DNA from: Microstegium vimineum
Lineage: Eukaryota > Streptophyta > Magnoliopsida > Poales > Poaceae
Assembly (NCBI GenBank): GCA_022036555.1
Contig: CM039128.1
Coordinates: forward strand, 186,001 to 250,000
DNA: 64,000 bases
Direction: 5' to 3'
Shown here piece after piece: positions 34,265-47,299 of the stretch. The translations under genes were made by a program, and so were the position numbers. Each line of letters starts with the position of its first letter. Within the stretch, counting starts at the first letter, position 1. Under the pieces are notes generated by a model. It saw nothing but the letters and a program-made list of their open reading frames with translations, ran no database searches and was not told the DNA's origin.

Positions 34265-37200
34265 ATGCAGGAAGTTTTTGATCCACCAGAAACAGAAAGG
34301 AAAGCAGAAACAAAAATTGGTACAACTTTTAGGAAGGATGTGATTTTCGAGCAAGACTCATGTTCTTCATATCAATTATGTATGTGTTCTGGTAGTTTCC
34401 AAAGAAACCAAATTCTATTAGCGAGGTTCCGTTGGGTTTGTGTTTATTTGCCACCCAATTTTGCTTTCATTCTGTAGGGGGCAATATGAAATTTGAAGAA
34501 GATGGCCATTTGATGTCTCATTCAAAGAGGGATTTGTCACATTTGGTAAATGCTTTCTCTTGATTATATCTATCCTTTCTTTTTTCTGTTACAATACTTG
34601 CATCCTTTATGACATCTTGCCTAACCATATACGAGTTATAAACTGACTAACTAATTCAAGGTTTAAATATGAAATAATTCAGCAGAAATGCTGGATAAAA
34701 CATTTACTAGATAGTTCTGGATGGGTTCAAACACTTCAGCTTGTTCGCATAAGCTCAGAAGATCAGCTTGGTTTTAAGAAAAAGATAAACAGTTACATTC
34801 ACATCTGAACGATTTCTTGAATTCTTGGTGCACTTATGTTCGCTCGTTGAATTGAATACTGTTCCTTACTAGTTGCATTTTCTATGTCATATGTTCAAAG
34901 TCCAGGCTACTCAGCCAATATCTGTGGTTTAGATAGATCAGTGAATAAAATTGTTACTCAAGAGCTATGTAGCATGTCGTGTATGTTTTAAATTCAACCA
35001 TGCAATTTGTGGATAAAGTTCTCGGGATCTGTATTAAACTCTTCTTCACTCTCTACTTGAACAAATCCTCCCTTCTCAGGATTATCAAGCACAGTCTGTC
35101 GACACCAAACATGTTACTGAACTTGGGTCACATGCATGTTCGAAGGATCCATTGCCACTAGGAAGAGATTATCATATGCAGAAGCCACACTTTCCTACTT
35201 CAGTCTATTCTTGGGAGAAGTCTTCTGCATTAGAAGCAGCATCAAGTAGCCCAGATGCATTAGGGCATGCATTGGGTACAATGAGAACCAGAACCAACGC
35301 CCCAGTGCAAGGCCAGATTATCTTGCTTCGTATCCTACTAGTGCTCCTCACATGCGAGAGTGTCCAAGAGCAGTTCAACTTGATTATGGTTTAGATCATT
35401 CAGAACATTGCTACAGAAGATCAGACCGATTTACTTCCTTTTCAAGCCGCAATGGTCAATCTGTAGAACATTGCAAAGAGGTATATCTGTTGATCATTCT
35501 GTCTGTACTAAAATGGCAACTTATGCCTATGTTTTTTATCTGACGCAAGTATAACAAGTAACTTTTTTCTGTGTATCCATATTTCATAAGGACAAGTTCT
35601 CATTGAAACAGATGGTTGAATATGCCAGAGGGTTCCGCTATGCAGATGAGATCAATCCTGATCCATGTCAATGGCGCTTTGTGGATGAGATCCCTTCTTT
35701 ATCTAGAAAGAAGTATGATGAGGCACCTTCAGTACCAAGAGGTCTGCAGTATGGCGATGAGATCCCTTCTTTATCTAGAAAGAAGTATGATGAGTCACCT
35801 TCACGCTCAAGTCAGTGGCACTATGGTCCTCAAACCGCACTGTCCTCAAGGAGACTTGACTATGGTGATGAGATCCCGTCACTCTCTCTTCACCATGGTT
35901 ACCGAGATAGGATCCCTTTGCGTTCTGGTCATTGGTGCCATGATGCTGAGGCACGTATACTGTCAAGATACCAGCATGGTACATCTCATGGGAATAATTA
36001 CTCAAGGCAGAATTTTGCTAGGATTAATACCAATGAGCAAGCCAAAGTTATCACAAGCAAACATTCTTTTGCAAAACCTAGGGTGGTTAACAGAGTTGTA
36101 AACAGTAACAACCACCATATGATCAATATGAAAGGTAATCGCTGGCGATATTCTGAGGATTTAAGGGACCAAGTTCGTGGGCCGAGGGATAATAAATTGA
36201 ACAATGCTTCAGTATCATCCACTGTGAAAGATATAATAAGTCCATTGATCCATAGAAATCAGTATAATAGATCAGATTTTTCAGTTCAGTATAATCAGGC
36301 CAAGTTTTTTATGATAAAGTCATATAGTGAAGATGACATTCATAAAGGTGTTAAATATAACGTTTGGGCAAGTACACCAAAAGGGAACAATAAGCTGGAT
36401 GCTGCATACCATGAAGCTCAAAATTTAAATAAGGACAATGGTGAAAGGTGCCCTGTCTTCCTATTTCTTCTCGGTCAGTAAGGATCAAATGCTTTCTTCC
36501 AATTATTTATTACCTTTTTGCCTGTTTGTAGGTTGTAACAGTTGTAAATGACAGTTTATAGCAGCAAAGACTACTCTGCCTTGTATTTTTTAGAGGCCAG
36601 TGGTCCTAATATCTTGTAAAATCAATGTTTGGGAAGATAATTAAGACATTACTGAGTTTTTTCTTAAGTTACAAAGTTTTAGATGATTCTTTGTTGTCTC
36701 TACTCCTTAGTGGCCCACTACGATGCTACATAAGGATGAAGAAGGCATGCTAGGAGTTCACTTTTGTTACAGATTACTACTGAGCACTTGTGACAATATT
36801 AAAGAAAACTATAGTGTTCGGCAACCATGAATCTAGATTCTATAGAGTATAGACAACCTGCTTCATTTTTTTTCCTTTTCGAATTTGTAACCTATCGAAT
36901 GCTTCTTAGAATAGTTGTTTAGTTTTTTTTCACATAAACATAGGACTCAAAAGATTGAATAAATTTCTGATCATACACGTTGGCTTGAGTGTTTGACCTA
37001 GACATGTATGAGGTGATGCTTGCTTCATTAGCTGTGTAATGTGAGGACTAATTAAAGAAAAGAAAAAATTGTTGTTGGCTACTAACTACTTACGAGCTGA
37101 AAAGATTGCTTCATGCTACTTTTTTATGATATTTGTTGCTATTTATTGTTTGGTTTCTGTATCAATTGTGTCCATTATTTCAAACTGTAGTTCATTTTCT

Positions 37201-38489
37201 TAGCGGACTACTTTAATCTGATTCTTGCCCAGACTGTCCTACCATTAGAATAAGTGAAGCGGATCCATGACTATTTTTTAATTTGTGTATTTCTATTCAT
37301 TTATGTTCCTCATGTTTTTTTTTTCAGGTCAACACCAGCGGACAGTTCGTAGGTTTGGCTGAAATGTTAGGTCCTGTTGATTTCAAGAAGACCATGGACT
37401 TTTGGGAAGAAGATAGATGGAATGGCTTTTTCCCTATAAAATGGCATATTATAAAGGATGTTCCAAATCGGTTGTTCAAACATATAATTCTTGAAAATAA
37501 TGACAACAGGCAGGTTACTTTTAGCAGGGACACGCAGGAGGTATCAAGCTTCTAGCTAATCATTCTGAATTTTTGATACCCCTCTTTTCCTGAAAAAAAA
37601 TAAAGATTGCAAATGAGGTTATTTTCTTATATTAACACATTGGGGATTGGGAGAACATAGAAGCTAAAGAGAATCTGTTTTGTGAAAAGTAATGAATTAT
37701 TTGGTGATTTTACAGTAAAAGCATTAACTATTTTCAAGCAGGATAGTAGAAGGCTTATAGAAATGCTCTGAGGTTTTCCCATTTGATTATGAATGCTCTA
37801 ATAGACATCAAAAGCTTTCTCATCATACGTTTTTAGGGCATAATTTTGTACCATTTTAGGCACTATCTTCTTTTTTTTTTAATGCAGATCGGGTTGCCGC
37901 AAGGTGTGCAAATGTTGAAAATTTTCAAGGATCATCCTCAGGGAACATCAATTTTGGATGATTTTGATTTTTATGAAGAAAAAGCTAATGCACGCCGTGC
38001 TGAAAAGAAAGGAAATTTAGAGTCAACATATGATGCTGGATTCTCTGATGACTTGAAACATATGGTATGTATATTTGTGTTTAGAGCTGTGAAGCTTTGA
38101 CAAGGAGCATCTTCTGTTACCTGATCTTTATAATAGAACTGGATGCATTCTGCAAAGGATGTGTAGCATTGCATAGCATCTGTTAATTTGAAATAGATGA
38201 GTTGCACACCCCTTTTCTTAGAAAGACGCAGCTCGTATGAAGCCGCTGGCAGTCTATCCGAAATAAAGAAAATAAGCATGCAGGTTCAAATTCTGTCAGA
38301 AATCATCTGGTCCTGACACCAGAGGGCTAGGTGCCAGGAATCTGAACTCTGTTGTCTGTATACCCTCATCCTGTGTGTAGCACCTACTCGAATATTTTTG
38401 CTATATATGTTATTTCTAATATTCCTAATTTGCAGGAAAATTTGGAGGAAAGCATGGAGAGCTGGAGTTTGTATGAGAATTGGGAGTAG
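34265..38489 (+). CDS. YTH-domain m6A reader (ECT family)
   Basis: Exons: 34265-34319, 34478-34545, 35080-35480, 35591-36473, 37328-37540, 37888-38064, 38436-38489 (stop). The N-terminal half is low-complexity, rich in Ser, Tyr and charged residues, with repeats of DEIPSLSRKKYDE. The YTH domain spans the end of exon 4 to exon 6: KFFMIKSYSEDDIHKGVKYN, VWASTP, then GLAEMLGP, FWEEDRWNGFFP and WHIIKDVPN, with the tryptophans expected to form the m6A cage. ECT proteins bind m6A-modified mRNA in the cytoplasm. Exon 1 starts exactly at an acceptor site, so an upstream exon (leader or N-terminus) should exist and was not found. Two one-base frame breaks: near 35272 (T run) and near 36465, just before the donor within the YTH domain. 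The surrounding protein text is well conserved. Confidence 0.82.
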
Positions 38490-39137
38490 TACAAAATATA
38501 GATGACTGCACGACTGAAATAAAGATCAAGATGAGTCAGTGAACTAGTAGAAGCCACTGACAGTCTGACACTCCTTCGCAGAACGATTTGTATCTGATAC
38601 GTGTCTATATATGGGGTCAACTGAAACTGCTTATATATAATTATTATATAGTGTTTGCGTAGAAGCATAGATGTGCTGGTAAATACAGCCCCATGCGATT
38701 TGAACACCAGATGTTTCCTGAAACATGGTTACTTTGATATATTTCCTGAGATGCAGTTACTGTGTAAGTTCGAATTCCAGAGTTTGTTGTTATGTTGTGG
38801 TGATCCATGCCAGAGTCAATCTTAGAGCGAGCCTGTTAGAAACTGGAACCCAAGAATAGCTAATGCTATAGAAAGTTGCTCAAAAGAATGCCAGAGCAAG
38901 CAAAGCAAGTTGACCATTGTTTTCACCTCGTTGCGTTAAGGATACATGTGTATGTATATACAAAGAATGTAGTGTACCCCTTTTTTGCAAAACAAATTAA
39001 ATTTCAAAGATTGTACTACGGGCAGCCGCCGAGACAATTGTACATACAAGTCAGGTTTTCCCAAGAAGAAAGCTGAAACTCTTTACTTGCAACGCATCAC
39101 ATGCCCCCTTTTGGAGGTAATGAGCTTTAACTTTGGT
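38490..39137. other. Intergenic between convergent YTH and MACPF genes
   Basis: The two genes end tail to tail. The 648 bp between the stop codons should contain both 3-prime UTRs. Nothing else was recognised. Confidence 0.5.
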
Positions 39138-42100
39138 TCATTCATCAAGTTGATACTCATCGTCAGGTACCATGGCTGTCAAGAGTGAATACTTCACCCG
39201 CAGCGATATCTTTCCCCTCTCTAGCTGCAGCTTAGCACCAGAGACCACCCAGTATCCAGGCGTGTCCTGCGGTCCGCGCACCATCTCTGCCATGTCCACA
39301 TACTTGAGAAGCTTTGGTGCCTGCGCAGGCGCTGGCGGACCGCCTGGGTACACAGCTGAGTTGATGTTCACATCAGCAGGGCGAGGGGCAGGCTTCTGAG
39401 CCACCGCCGTCGAGAAATGCGTGCTGATCAGCGTTGAGATGAGCCCAGATTTCTGCCCCAGATTCGGCGACCCTTCCCACTCTGGGTTCTTGACAAGCGC
39501 AGCGTTGCTGACTTTGGAGAATTGGAGGCGGAGGAAGAGGATCTTGGTAAACCCATGGCTGCTCACATTTAGCTGCGCCCCTGTCACGATTGAGGAGTCG
39601 TCGTCTGACTCCACTGGCGCTGTGTAAACATGAGAGAAACGCTTCCAGGATCCGAACGGTTCCAGGTACTTGCGGTCATAGGGTTCTGGAGTTCGGTGGT
39701 TGTATGGATCATCCTGGAGCTGCAGGATCTGAGGAAGCGAGCATAGATGCTGAAGGTGGATAGCCAGCATGTTGCTCTTCTTCCCCTCAAGATACAACCG
39801 AATCCCAGTAACAGGTCTTTCACCCACATCAACCTGTATCAAAATACCACGAAACATGAGCCATGAGTACAAACTTCTCTCCAGACACTAAGCTTATTTA
39901 AACGAAGTCTTCGTGAGGACTGACAATGTGGAGTCAGTCAACAACCCATACAAAGGGAACAACTTACATTTCTCTACTGAATCCATTTTTTTAGCAGAAA
40001 TATCACTTGGAACTGCTAGGGATTATTTCCAGATTTTTTTTTAAGAACCTAATTTTGTTATGCTTATAGTTCAACTAGCATGACAAAGGGGAAAACAATG
40101 AACATTACATAGAAGCACTCCATGGCTACTTGCAAGTATAAACAATGGAATCATGCAGAGTGACAATGTATGAAGTATAAACTCATGAAGCCACAAGAAT
40201 AATGGTACCATGTTAGTGCAGACATAGAGCCGCGGTCCCAAAAAACTTAAGGGCAAAGATGCACTGCTCTGTTTCCTTCTCTGAGGGCCAAGAGGGTGGT
40301 CACTGTACACAGGTGCCCATTGTCTTGGTAGCTGGAACTCCAAAAATTGATGTAGTTCTTCAATTGGAGGCTTGTCTGCAATAAATTGAATAAATCTATA
40401 ACCCAGTCTGTATGGCATTATTACATCAGCTGTTCAGTCACACAACTTGGCATGTTTGTAAACTGCAAGCTAACACATGTTATGTAGCAAATTCCTGTCC
40501 AGCTTGTTCAATTCAATAGTTTTTTTTTCCTTTTCACAGACATTACACATTACAGTCTTTCAAGCATCAAGGAGGCATGCTATGTCATAACTTTCCAGCT
40601 ATACCAAGAATCAAGTGACACACTGAGCAGGGAGTAGCTCTAAACAGCAAGGCAATCCAAGGATTGGAAAGCACGCATAACATACAACCATATACATTGC
40701 CAACGGTCTAGGCCTTCTCACCTAATTGCATCTAGATTGCGGCGAATACTAGCAACTTGATAAAACTAATGGGCATGAGCAACTAGCTGTTTAGAAAATG
40801 AATTAACAAAGGGATGTTCTGTCACATGAATGCAAAGTGAACGACAAACTTACAGCGCAGGTATAGATTAATTGCATGATTCAGAAACCCACAGCCAGGT
40901 ACTCCGTTCAACAACGAAGTAATAGGTAAAAATGACATTGAGATGACATCGGGTTCTGATTGAACAGTGTTTATCCAATCACTGTGAGGCATATCTTTGT
41001 CCAATTCCTTTCCACCTCTCCGCTTAACCACCATCACCAAGTCCTGAAATACCAAGAAAGGAGTTATATGAATAGGAAAAGCGATAAGCACACTTCCTAG
41101 AAAAGAAAAGAAAAAAAAACTCAATACCTCCTTTGAACAGTATGAACTTGATGGGCTTGATTCCACAAATCTTAGCCGTTGGTCTCTTGCATCGTGCTGC
41201 ACAGGATATTACATCGAGTTACTGAAGACTCATCTTTGAAAGACAGGAAACATTGATCATCATGACATGCAGTTTTCACAAATATTTTAACAATCATTTA
41301 TCAAAACTACAATAGTAAGGTTTACAAGCAGATATTTGCTGATTGCTTGGAATGGAATACACATAACAACAACAACAAAGTGCACAGTAGGAGTACCTTG
41401 TCCTTCCCATACACATCCTTGTTATTCATGTCATAGTGTCCGTTTGCATCCAGAAATCTCATGTCCGACATGTCCTTGAGTCGTTTCTGGACTACAGCTG
41501 GTTGCAAGCTTGATGAATGTTGTTGTTTCAAATAGATAACGTCTTTTCCTCCCATTTTTACACCAACAACTATGTGTGTTCCAAACTTTTCAATAAACCT
41601 GGAAAGAGAATCAGCAGGAAGGAATCAAAGGTTCAGGTGCGTATATTAATTTGCAATGTCTAGTTATACAATAAAACATTTAGCTGACTGAGAAACTCCC
41701 AAGGACAAAACCGATAGGTAGTGGTAGGGTCCTAAACACAATCACAATACAATCACAAGCGTCTAACCTTGCCAAAGCAGCAGGATCCCAGGTTGAAGGA
41801 ACTGCCTGAATGACATGATCACGCAGTAGGATCCGAGATTTTGATAGCGCAACGGAGTATAGTGAAATGTACCAACCATCAAAAGCAAGTGACTTGGTGT
41901 TAGCTGCATCTTTCTGCCAGCACCCCGAAAAATCAAACATGCTATTGAACATTCCAGAGGGAATTTTGCCAGTCAACGACAGCTCCCGGTTGAACAGCTC
42001 TGACATCTGGAGTAAAAAAATGTACATTTCTTGGTTGGTTCAGAACAAAGTAGTGGTCATCCATCCATCCATGCACCAAAGCGCCATTGACAGACAGTAG

Positions 42101-42434
42101 AAACTATGTTCAACGCCTTATAGAATTATAGTAGAAGAAATAATCAAATCAGAATCAGAATCATCAACCTGCTGGAAGGAGAGGACATCGGAGCGGAAGC
42201 GCGTGCGCTCGCCCTTGTCGCACTTGATGGACTTAGGGACGGCGGCGACCCTGATTCCTCCAGGGAGCAAGGCGTCCTGGACCTCATCGCGGGACACGTC
42301 AATGAGGCGCGCGTCCGGGTCCCCGAGCTTGCCCTTGCAGTACTTGAGGCGGACGTCGGAGACGACGTCGTAGCCCGGCCGATTGCCGCTACCGCCGCCT
42401 CCGCCGCGCCCTGCGCCGTCGCCTTAAGCGCCAT
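39138..42434 (-). CDS. MACPF-domain protein of the CAD1/NSL1 type
   Basis: Seven exons on the minus strand: 42434-42169, 42006-41768, 41598-41397, 41196-41128, 41043-40854, 40375-40209, 39833-39138. They total 1829 nt, one short of a multiple of three, for about 609 residues. The first exon starts MALKATAQGAAEAAV. Exons 2-5 carry the membrane-attack-complex/perforin fold, including the FIEKFGTHIVVGVKMGG signature. The C-terminal exon has GERPVTGIRLYLEGKKSN and ends near DDEYQLDE. In Arabidopsis CAD1 and NSL1 restrain salicylate-dependent cell death; a similar role is inferred here. The missing base lies in exon 1 near 42374 in a C/G run, after AAIG; everything downstream is in one consistent frame with canonical splice sites. 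Sequence error is likely. Confidence 0.85.
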
Positions 42435-43804
42435 TCCCGAGCATCACAGGGCGCGCGGCGCGGAGGAATCCTAAAGCGCCCCTCCCCCAAGTCAGAGACG
42501 CAGAGGCGGACCGGACGGAGCAGCTCCGTCTCAGAGGCGGGCGGCCAAAGACTCGGAATTTGAGGAAGAATTCGATTCGACAGGAGGAGGAAGAGATGCC
42601 TTGAAGGAAGATCTGTGCAGGCAGCTCAGCTAGCAGAGAGCGGAAGGCCGGCGTCCCCTACTACTACTCTGTGGATGGATTGAAGCAGCAGCAGCAGAGC
42701 AGGCCAGGCCAGGCGAGCAGTTGGAGTGGAAGTCAGCGAGCGATTCAGCAACCCGTGAGCCGAAAAGCGGAGGACGCGTGAGCCGATTTCGCGCGCAGGG
42801 AGCGGATTGCGGTTTGGAATTTGGTGGCGGCGGGCGACGCGCAAGAGCAAGAGCCGAAGAGGAGGAGGAGGAGCAGCAGGACGGGACAAGCAATAAAAGT
42901 TGCCGTGCTGTGCCGTGCTGTGTGTCCACTCCATCTCCTGCTGCTGGTTTTGGGATTTGGTTGGGTCAAACACAAACCCACCCCCAAAAAAAAGTGGGGG
43001 AAAGAGAAGAAGGAAAGAGTGGTTGGTCGCCGCCCGGTAGGCAAGTCAGGGTCACGCCTTTTTCCATTCCCTTCTCTCTGGTTTTGGCGCCTTTTGTGCT
43101 GTTTTTAGCAAAAAAATATTGTCAAAGATGGTGTCTTTTTTTCCCCACAGTCACACCATTGTTTCCAAGCTGGACAGACTGCTATGATCAGTTGAAATTT
43201 CGATGCAGATGCTACTGTTGCCACATGCAGAGACTTGCTTTGCTAGGTTGTTTTTAGCTTGGGATACTCCTAGGCCCACACCTTCGTCCTTTTATTATTG
43301 TGGAAGGATGTGGACTCAGGAGGACTCCATTTGGAAAGCAGGGGACCCTTGCTTAATAATCTCAATGACATGCTTCTTACTATTCTCTCTGAATTCCTAC
43401 AAACATTTACAGTATCTATGGAGAAATTTAGCTGACTGACCTGCTGACCCTTGTGCTCTAAACTTTATTTACTACTCCCATCCAGACTTTACAAATTCAT
43501 CTCACTACATGATTTTGAGGCCAGATTGAAAACTAGTGCCTTAACCTTTGTGAATGGGGAGTACCTCAACCAGACAGAAGCAGCGAAATTTATTTACATG
43601 CTGAATTGAGTCACTGCCTTCAAATGCAGGCCAAACATAGGCCGTATATTTACAATTTAGCACCAAGAGTTGGGTAACAGGGGAGCAAAAACAGAATGCT
43701 GATTCCCTTTAATAGACAACAATTTACATGAAATTCACAGATTTAAACTAGAGTGTGGGAAACAAGAGCTCAGTGGTGTTTGATGAGCATATATAAAAAT
43801 AGTT
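42435..43804. other. 5-prime flank of the MACPF gene and 3-prime flank of glycerate kinase
   Basis: 42435-43100 is GC-rich near the MACPF start (leader and promoter), then AT-rich. Overlapping frames on both strands at 42626-43257 are compositional. No further gene seen. Confidence 0.45.
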
Positions 43805-46800
43805 TCACAAACATGAGATGTCCCATGCTCCACCACACATAGGATTCCTATTTTCATCTATGTCGATGACCAGCAGATGATCTGGATTCGAACCATTTGG
43901 TCCCTCTTTGTATAGTGTGGGCAAATATGCCTGGTATGCTGGTAGGTAGCGTGACACAAAATCCATAACCTGCAAGAATCACCACTATTATAGTTCTGTA
44001 GAGATTATCAATAGCTCTGTGGAAAAAAACTAAAGTTATTAGTTGCTGGATAAACGTATAGATATACTGAATGTCACAAAAAATAATTTACCGAAGAAAC
44101 CACATCACACAACCATCAGTAAAGCTCCAACAAATAACGTTACTAGGATAACAGAGGGGTGAATAGCTTTGTCAAAGAACACACCTGTTCATCAGACATT
44201 CCAGGTTTTCCATCTGCTCTCATAGCTACCTCTGCCTGCAAACCCAAATACCAAACTCAGAAATTTCAACTCATGATTTCTTATGAGTTCAACAGCGCCA
44301 CTTTGTCAGAACATTCGAGTAATGACCTGCAGCCTCCACTGGTATACACAACTGGGTTCTCTTATTTTAATAACAATCCATGGCTTGATGAACCTTTCCC
44401 AAGCATCATAGTATGCTTCAAGGTTCTTGTTAACCACCTCAAGCTGAAAGATCACAAATTAGTGTCATACTATTACTGCAGGTAAATGTATATTTTTTTT
44501 TAAAAAAAAGATAATCAGATAAGAAACTTGCCTGTGGATCCACTTTTTTCACAACTTCATTTGGAAGAGGTTTAAATCCAAGCATCCATCCTTCAAACAG
44601 AACAACCTAGGACATCAAAGAAGATACATGCACTATAAGTTGAGAATCACATATTTCATAAACTAAGGCTCCTTGATTATCCCAATATTATATTACCTCT
44701 AAGGGCCCTTCAACCTCTGGCCATACAGAAGGATCAGCCCGGTCACCCCTTCCCCCAAAAGCAGACTACATGGACATGACATGTATCATGCAGCTGATCA
44801 GCTAAAAACATCAGCTAGAGGAACGTCAACTGCAACCTTTTACCTTGTCATACCGTGGAACCTTCATCTTCATACCTAGAATGTTGTGAAAACAACCGTC
44901 AGTTCACTAAAATCTACTGTATTTTACAAGAATGCAAAACATTATAACAATTTCCAAAAAGGAAAAGAAGAGAAACCCTATGAACAACTTTGAGAAGAAA
45001 CAGAAATAGCTCGAAGAAGGTTGAAATACTTGTCTGAATTGGTACCTTCCTTTGTTAGTTTGATCAGTGACTCAAGTGTTTCAACTGAGAATTGGAGATC
45101 GTGGCTCCCAGCGTTTCCACGGAGCTGGGAAGTTTTCATCAGTAATTGCCAGTTCACCTTCTCTAACAAATTCAAAGAAAAGAACACCCTAGCAGCTAGC
45201 CTACTGGAGTGAGGGAGCTTGTACCTCTAAAAGAGCATTTCCAGGATTTCTGTCCCTCAGTTCATTCTGGACATAAGAAAAAAACACACACACACAAGTG
45301 TCAGCTATTTCAACACTTGCTCGCATGAAAAAACAAAAGATTATTTCTTGATATATGGCCGATATTTTTTTTCCTTATTTATTAGAAGCTTCACACCTGT
45401 TCTTTTGCTGTCAAATAGAAGTCATCTATAGACAATGTGACAGAATTCCTGTTGTCACACAGAAGTTTGGCTCTTAGATCCAATTCATGCGAGCAAAACA
45501 GACACACTATGAGCAGTTTCGATAAGAAGAACTCACCTACCATCAGCCTGAAAAAGATAATCAAGTGCGAAGACAAGAGTTGTCTTTCCACTTCCTTGGG
45601 GAGCGCTGACCCCAATCTGTGTGTGTTACATATAATAAAGATGACTGATTATTCACCAAATGTGAACTGAAATTGCTAAGCTGTTCATTCTTTTAAACTC
45701 TACAAACAGACTTCCCATCTCATCTTGTTTTGTAATAAATATCTGCTTTAGTGTCAGGCGTACATTTCTCCATTATTAAGTAGTACATCTCAACTCTCAT
45801 GGACAGGACAGTACATGATCTTTTTTTCATTCATTATATACGTTTTGCAGCATCTCTAGTGTGTCATGTACTCATGTGCGCGGTGGTGGACGCATAATTC
45901 AGAAGAACATGTTCTCTTGGGCACGGATAGTGGAACGTGCGTGCCTTTGGATTCTATTGTCAGCTGTAGAGTTTGAACATGTTCTTTTGGGCACGGATAG
46001 TGGATACGGATAATGAAGTTGTGTGACAGAAATGTGTGCTGAACTTCTTGTGCCCCAAGCTCCACGTCTGCATCAACCAGACATGCATATTATCTGAAAC
46101 TGTGATTCCGCAAAGCAGCAGAAGCAGCAGCCAGATCGAGAGCGTTGTGGCGAAGAATTGCTCCGAAAAGCAGAAGCATGGATGGGAGACAGACAGAGAA
46201 AGGAGAGAGCGATGGGACCGCCATCCATAAAGGTGGAAGTTGTTGCCTGCGTTTGCCATTGCCCTCAATTTATCTGTTTCTACATGGACTGTAGTAGTTT
46301 GTTTCTAGCTTTTTGTTGAGGCCAACGTTTGATGCTGCCTACGTTACAGACGTTGGCGCTGCTCTGATGAGCTAGATTGCATTGCATGTGTGGGAGGGGG
46401 AAAAAAAGGCAAACTTTGATGAGGTCATGAGGACACAAGATGGAGTGCGTACCACCAATGGTGGGATGTCATCACCGGTGTCGTCGTTGAACTTGGCTCT
46501 GTGCTCAATGATCTGGTCCTCGCACCAGAGGAAGACGGGGATATAGTAGTGGTATATCCGTGCCTTCTCGGCCTCCGACAGCTGAAGCTCGTTGAGGCGG
46601 AACAGGCGCGCCAGCCTAGCCCCAGCGAGGAGCCAGCGGTCGATCGACTCGGCGATCTTCTCGTCCGTGTAGCCGATCCTCTCCACCAGCGGGCCGCAGC
46701 AGATGAAGTCGTACAGGTCCTGCACGGACGCGAGGAGCGCCGGGGACGACGACGACGAGGGGATGGCGCGCCGCGGTGGTGGCGCGGCCGTCGTCCAGTG

Positions 46801-47067
46801 GTCCGGCGGGCATGACAGGAACGCTGGGCGGGCGGGCCGGGCAGCGCGACGAGGCAAGCAATCAGGAGAGCACCAACTTCCTTTCATCGCTGTGCCGAAG
46901 AGAGGAGGAGAAAGATTACCTTTTCTCGACGAGGGAGCGGCGAGCGAGCAGGAGGCCGCCGCCCTGCGGGGGTGGTACGGCGAGCGGGCGAGGAAGACAG
47001 GCGGGGCTGCCGCGTGGTGGTGAACGGCGGCGGAGGGGGCCGGCAGCGCGGCGTGGAGAGGCGCCAT
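43805..47067 (-). CDS. GLYK: D-glycerate 3-kinase, chloroplastic
   Basis: Catalyses ATP-dependent phosphorylation of D-glycerate to 3-phosphoglycerate, the last step of photorespiration, in the chloroplast stroma. Twelve exons on the minus strand: 47067-46920, 46823-46453, 45616-45537, 45448-45397, 45266-45225, 45124-45046, 44875-44844, 44765-44697, 44606-44532, 44443-44327, 44235-44185, 43969-43805. They sum to 1281 nt (426 residues) with no frame break. The N-terminus is Ala/Ser/Pro/Arg-rich (transit peptide). SVQDLYDFICCGPLVERIG begins the conserved part; the P-loop is APQGSGKTT; then IDDFYLT, LRGNAGSHD, DPSVWPEVEGP, ILFEGWMLG-like VVLFEGWMLGF and VIDIDENRNPM near the end. Intron 1 (96 nt, 46919-46824) is a multiple of three and stop-free, so it could be retained. 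The intron after 44532 uses a GC donor. Confidence 0.93.
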
Positions 47068-47299
47068 TGTATCGATCCAGTACCAGTACCAGTACCAGCA
47101 ACAGCACCAGGTCCCGAGGCCGAGGCCAAGGCCGGCCGGAGCCTTCGGCGTGCGAGAGAGACGTGGGGTTGAAGGGGAGGCGGCGGAGCGGATCAGATCG
47201 GAAGAGGATATTGGGCGCGGGGCGCAGGCAACCTCTCGATGCGGCCGGTCGCTATCGCCATTCCGTTTGGCGTCTCTCAGCTCAGCTCCCCGACCTAGC

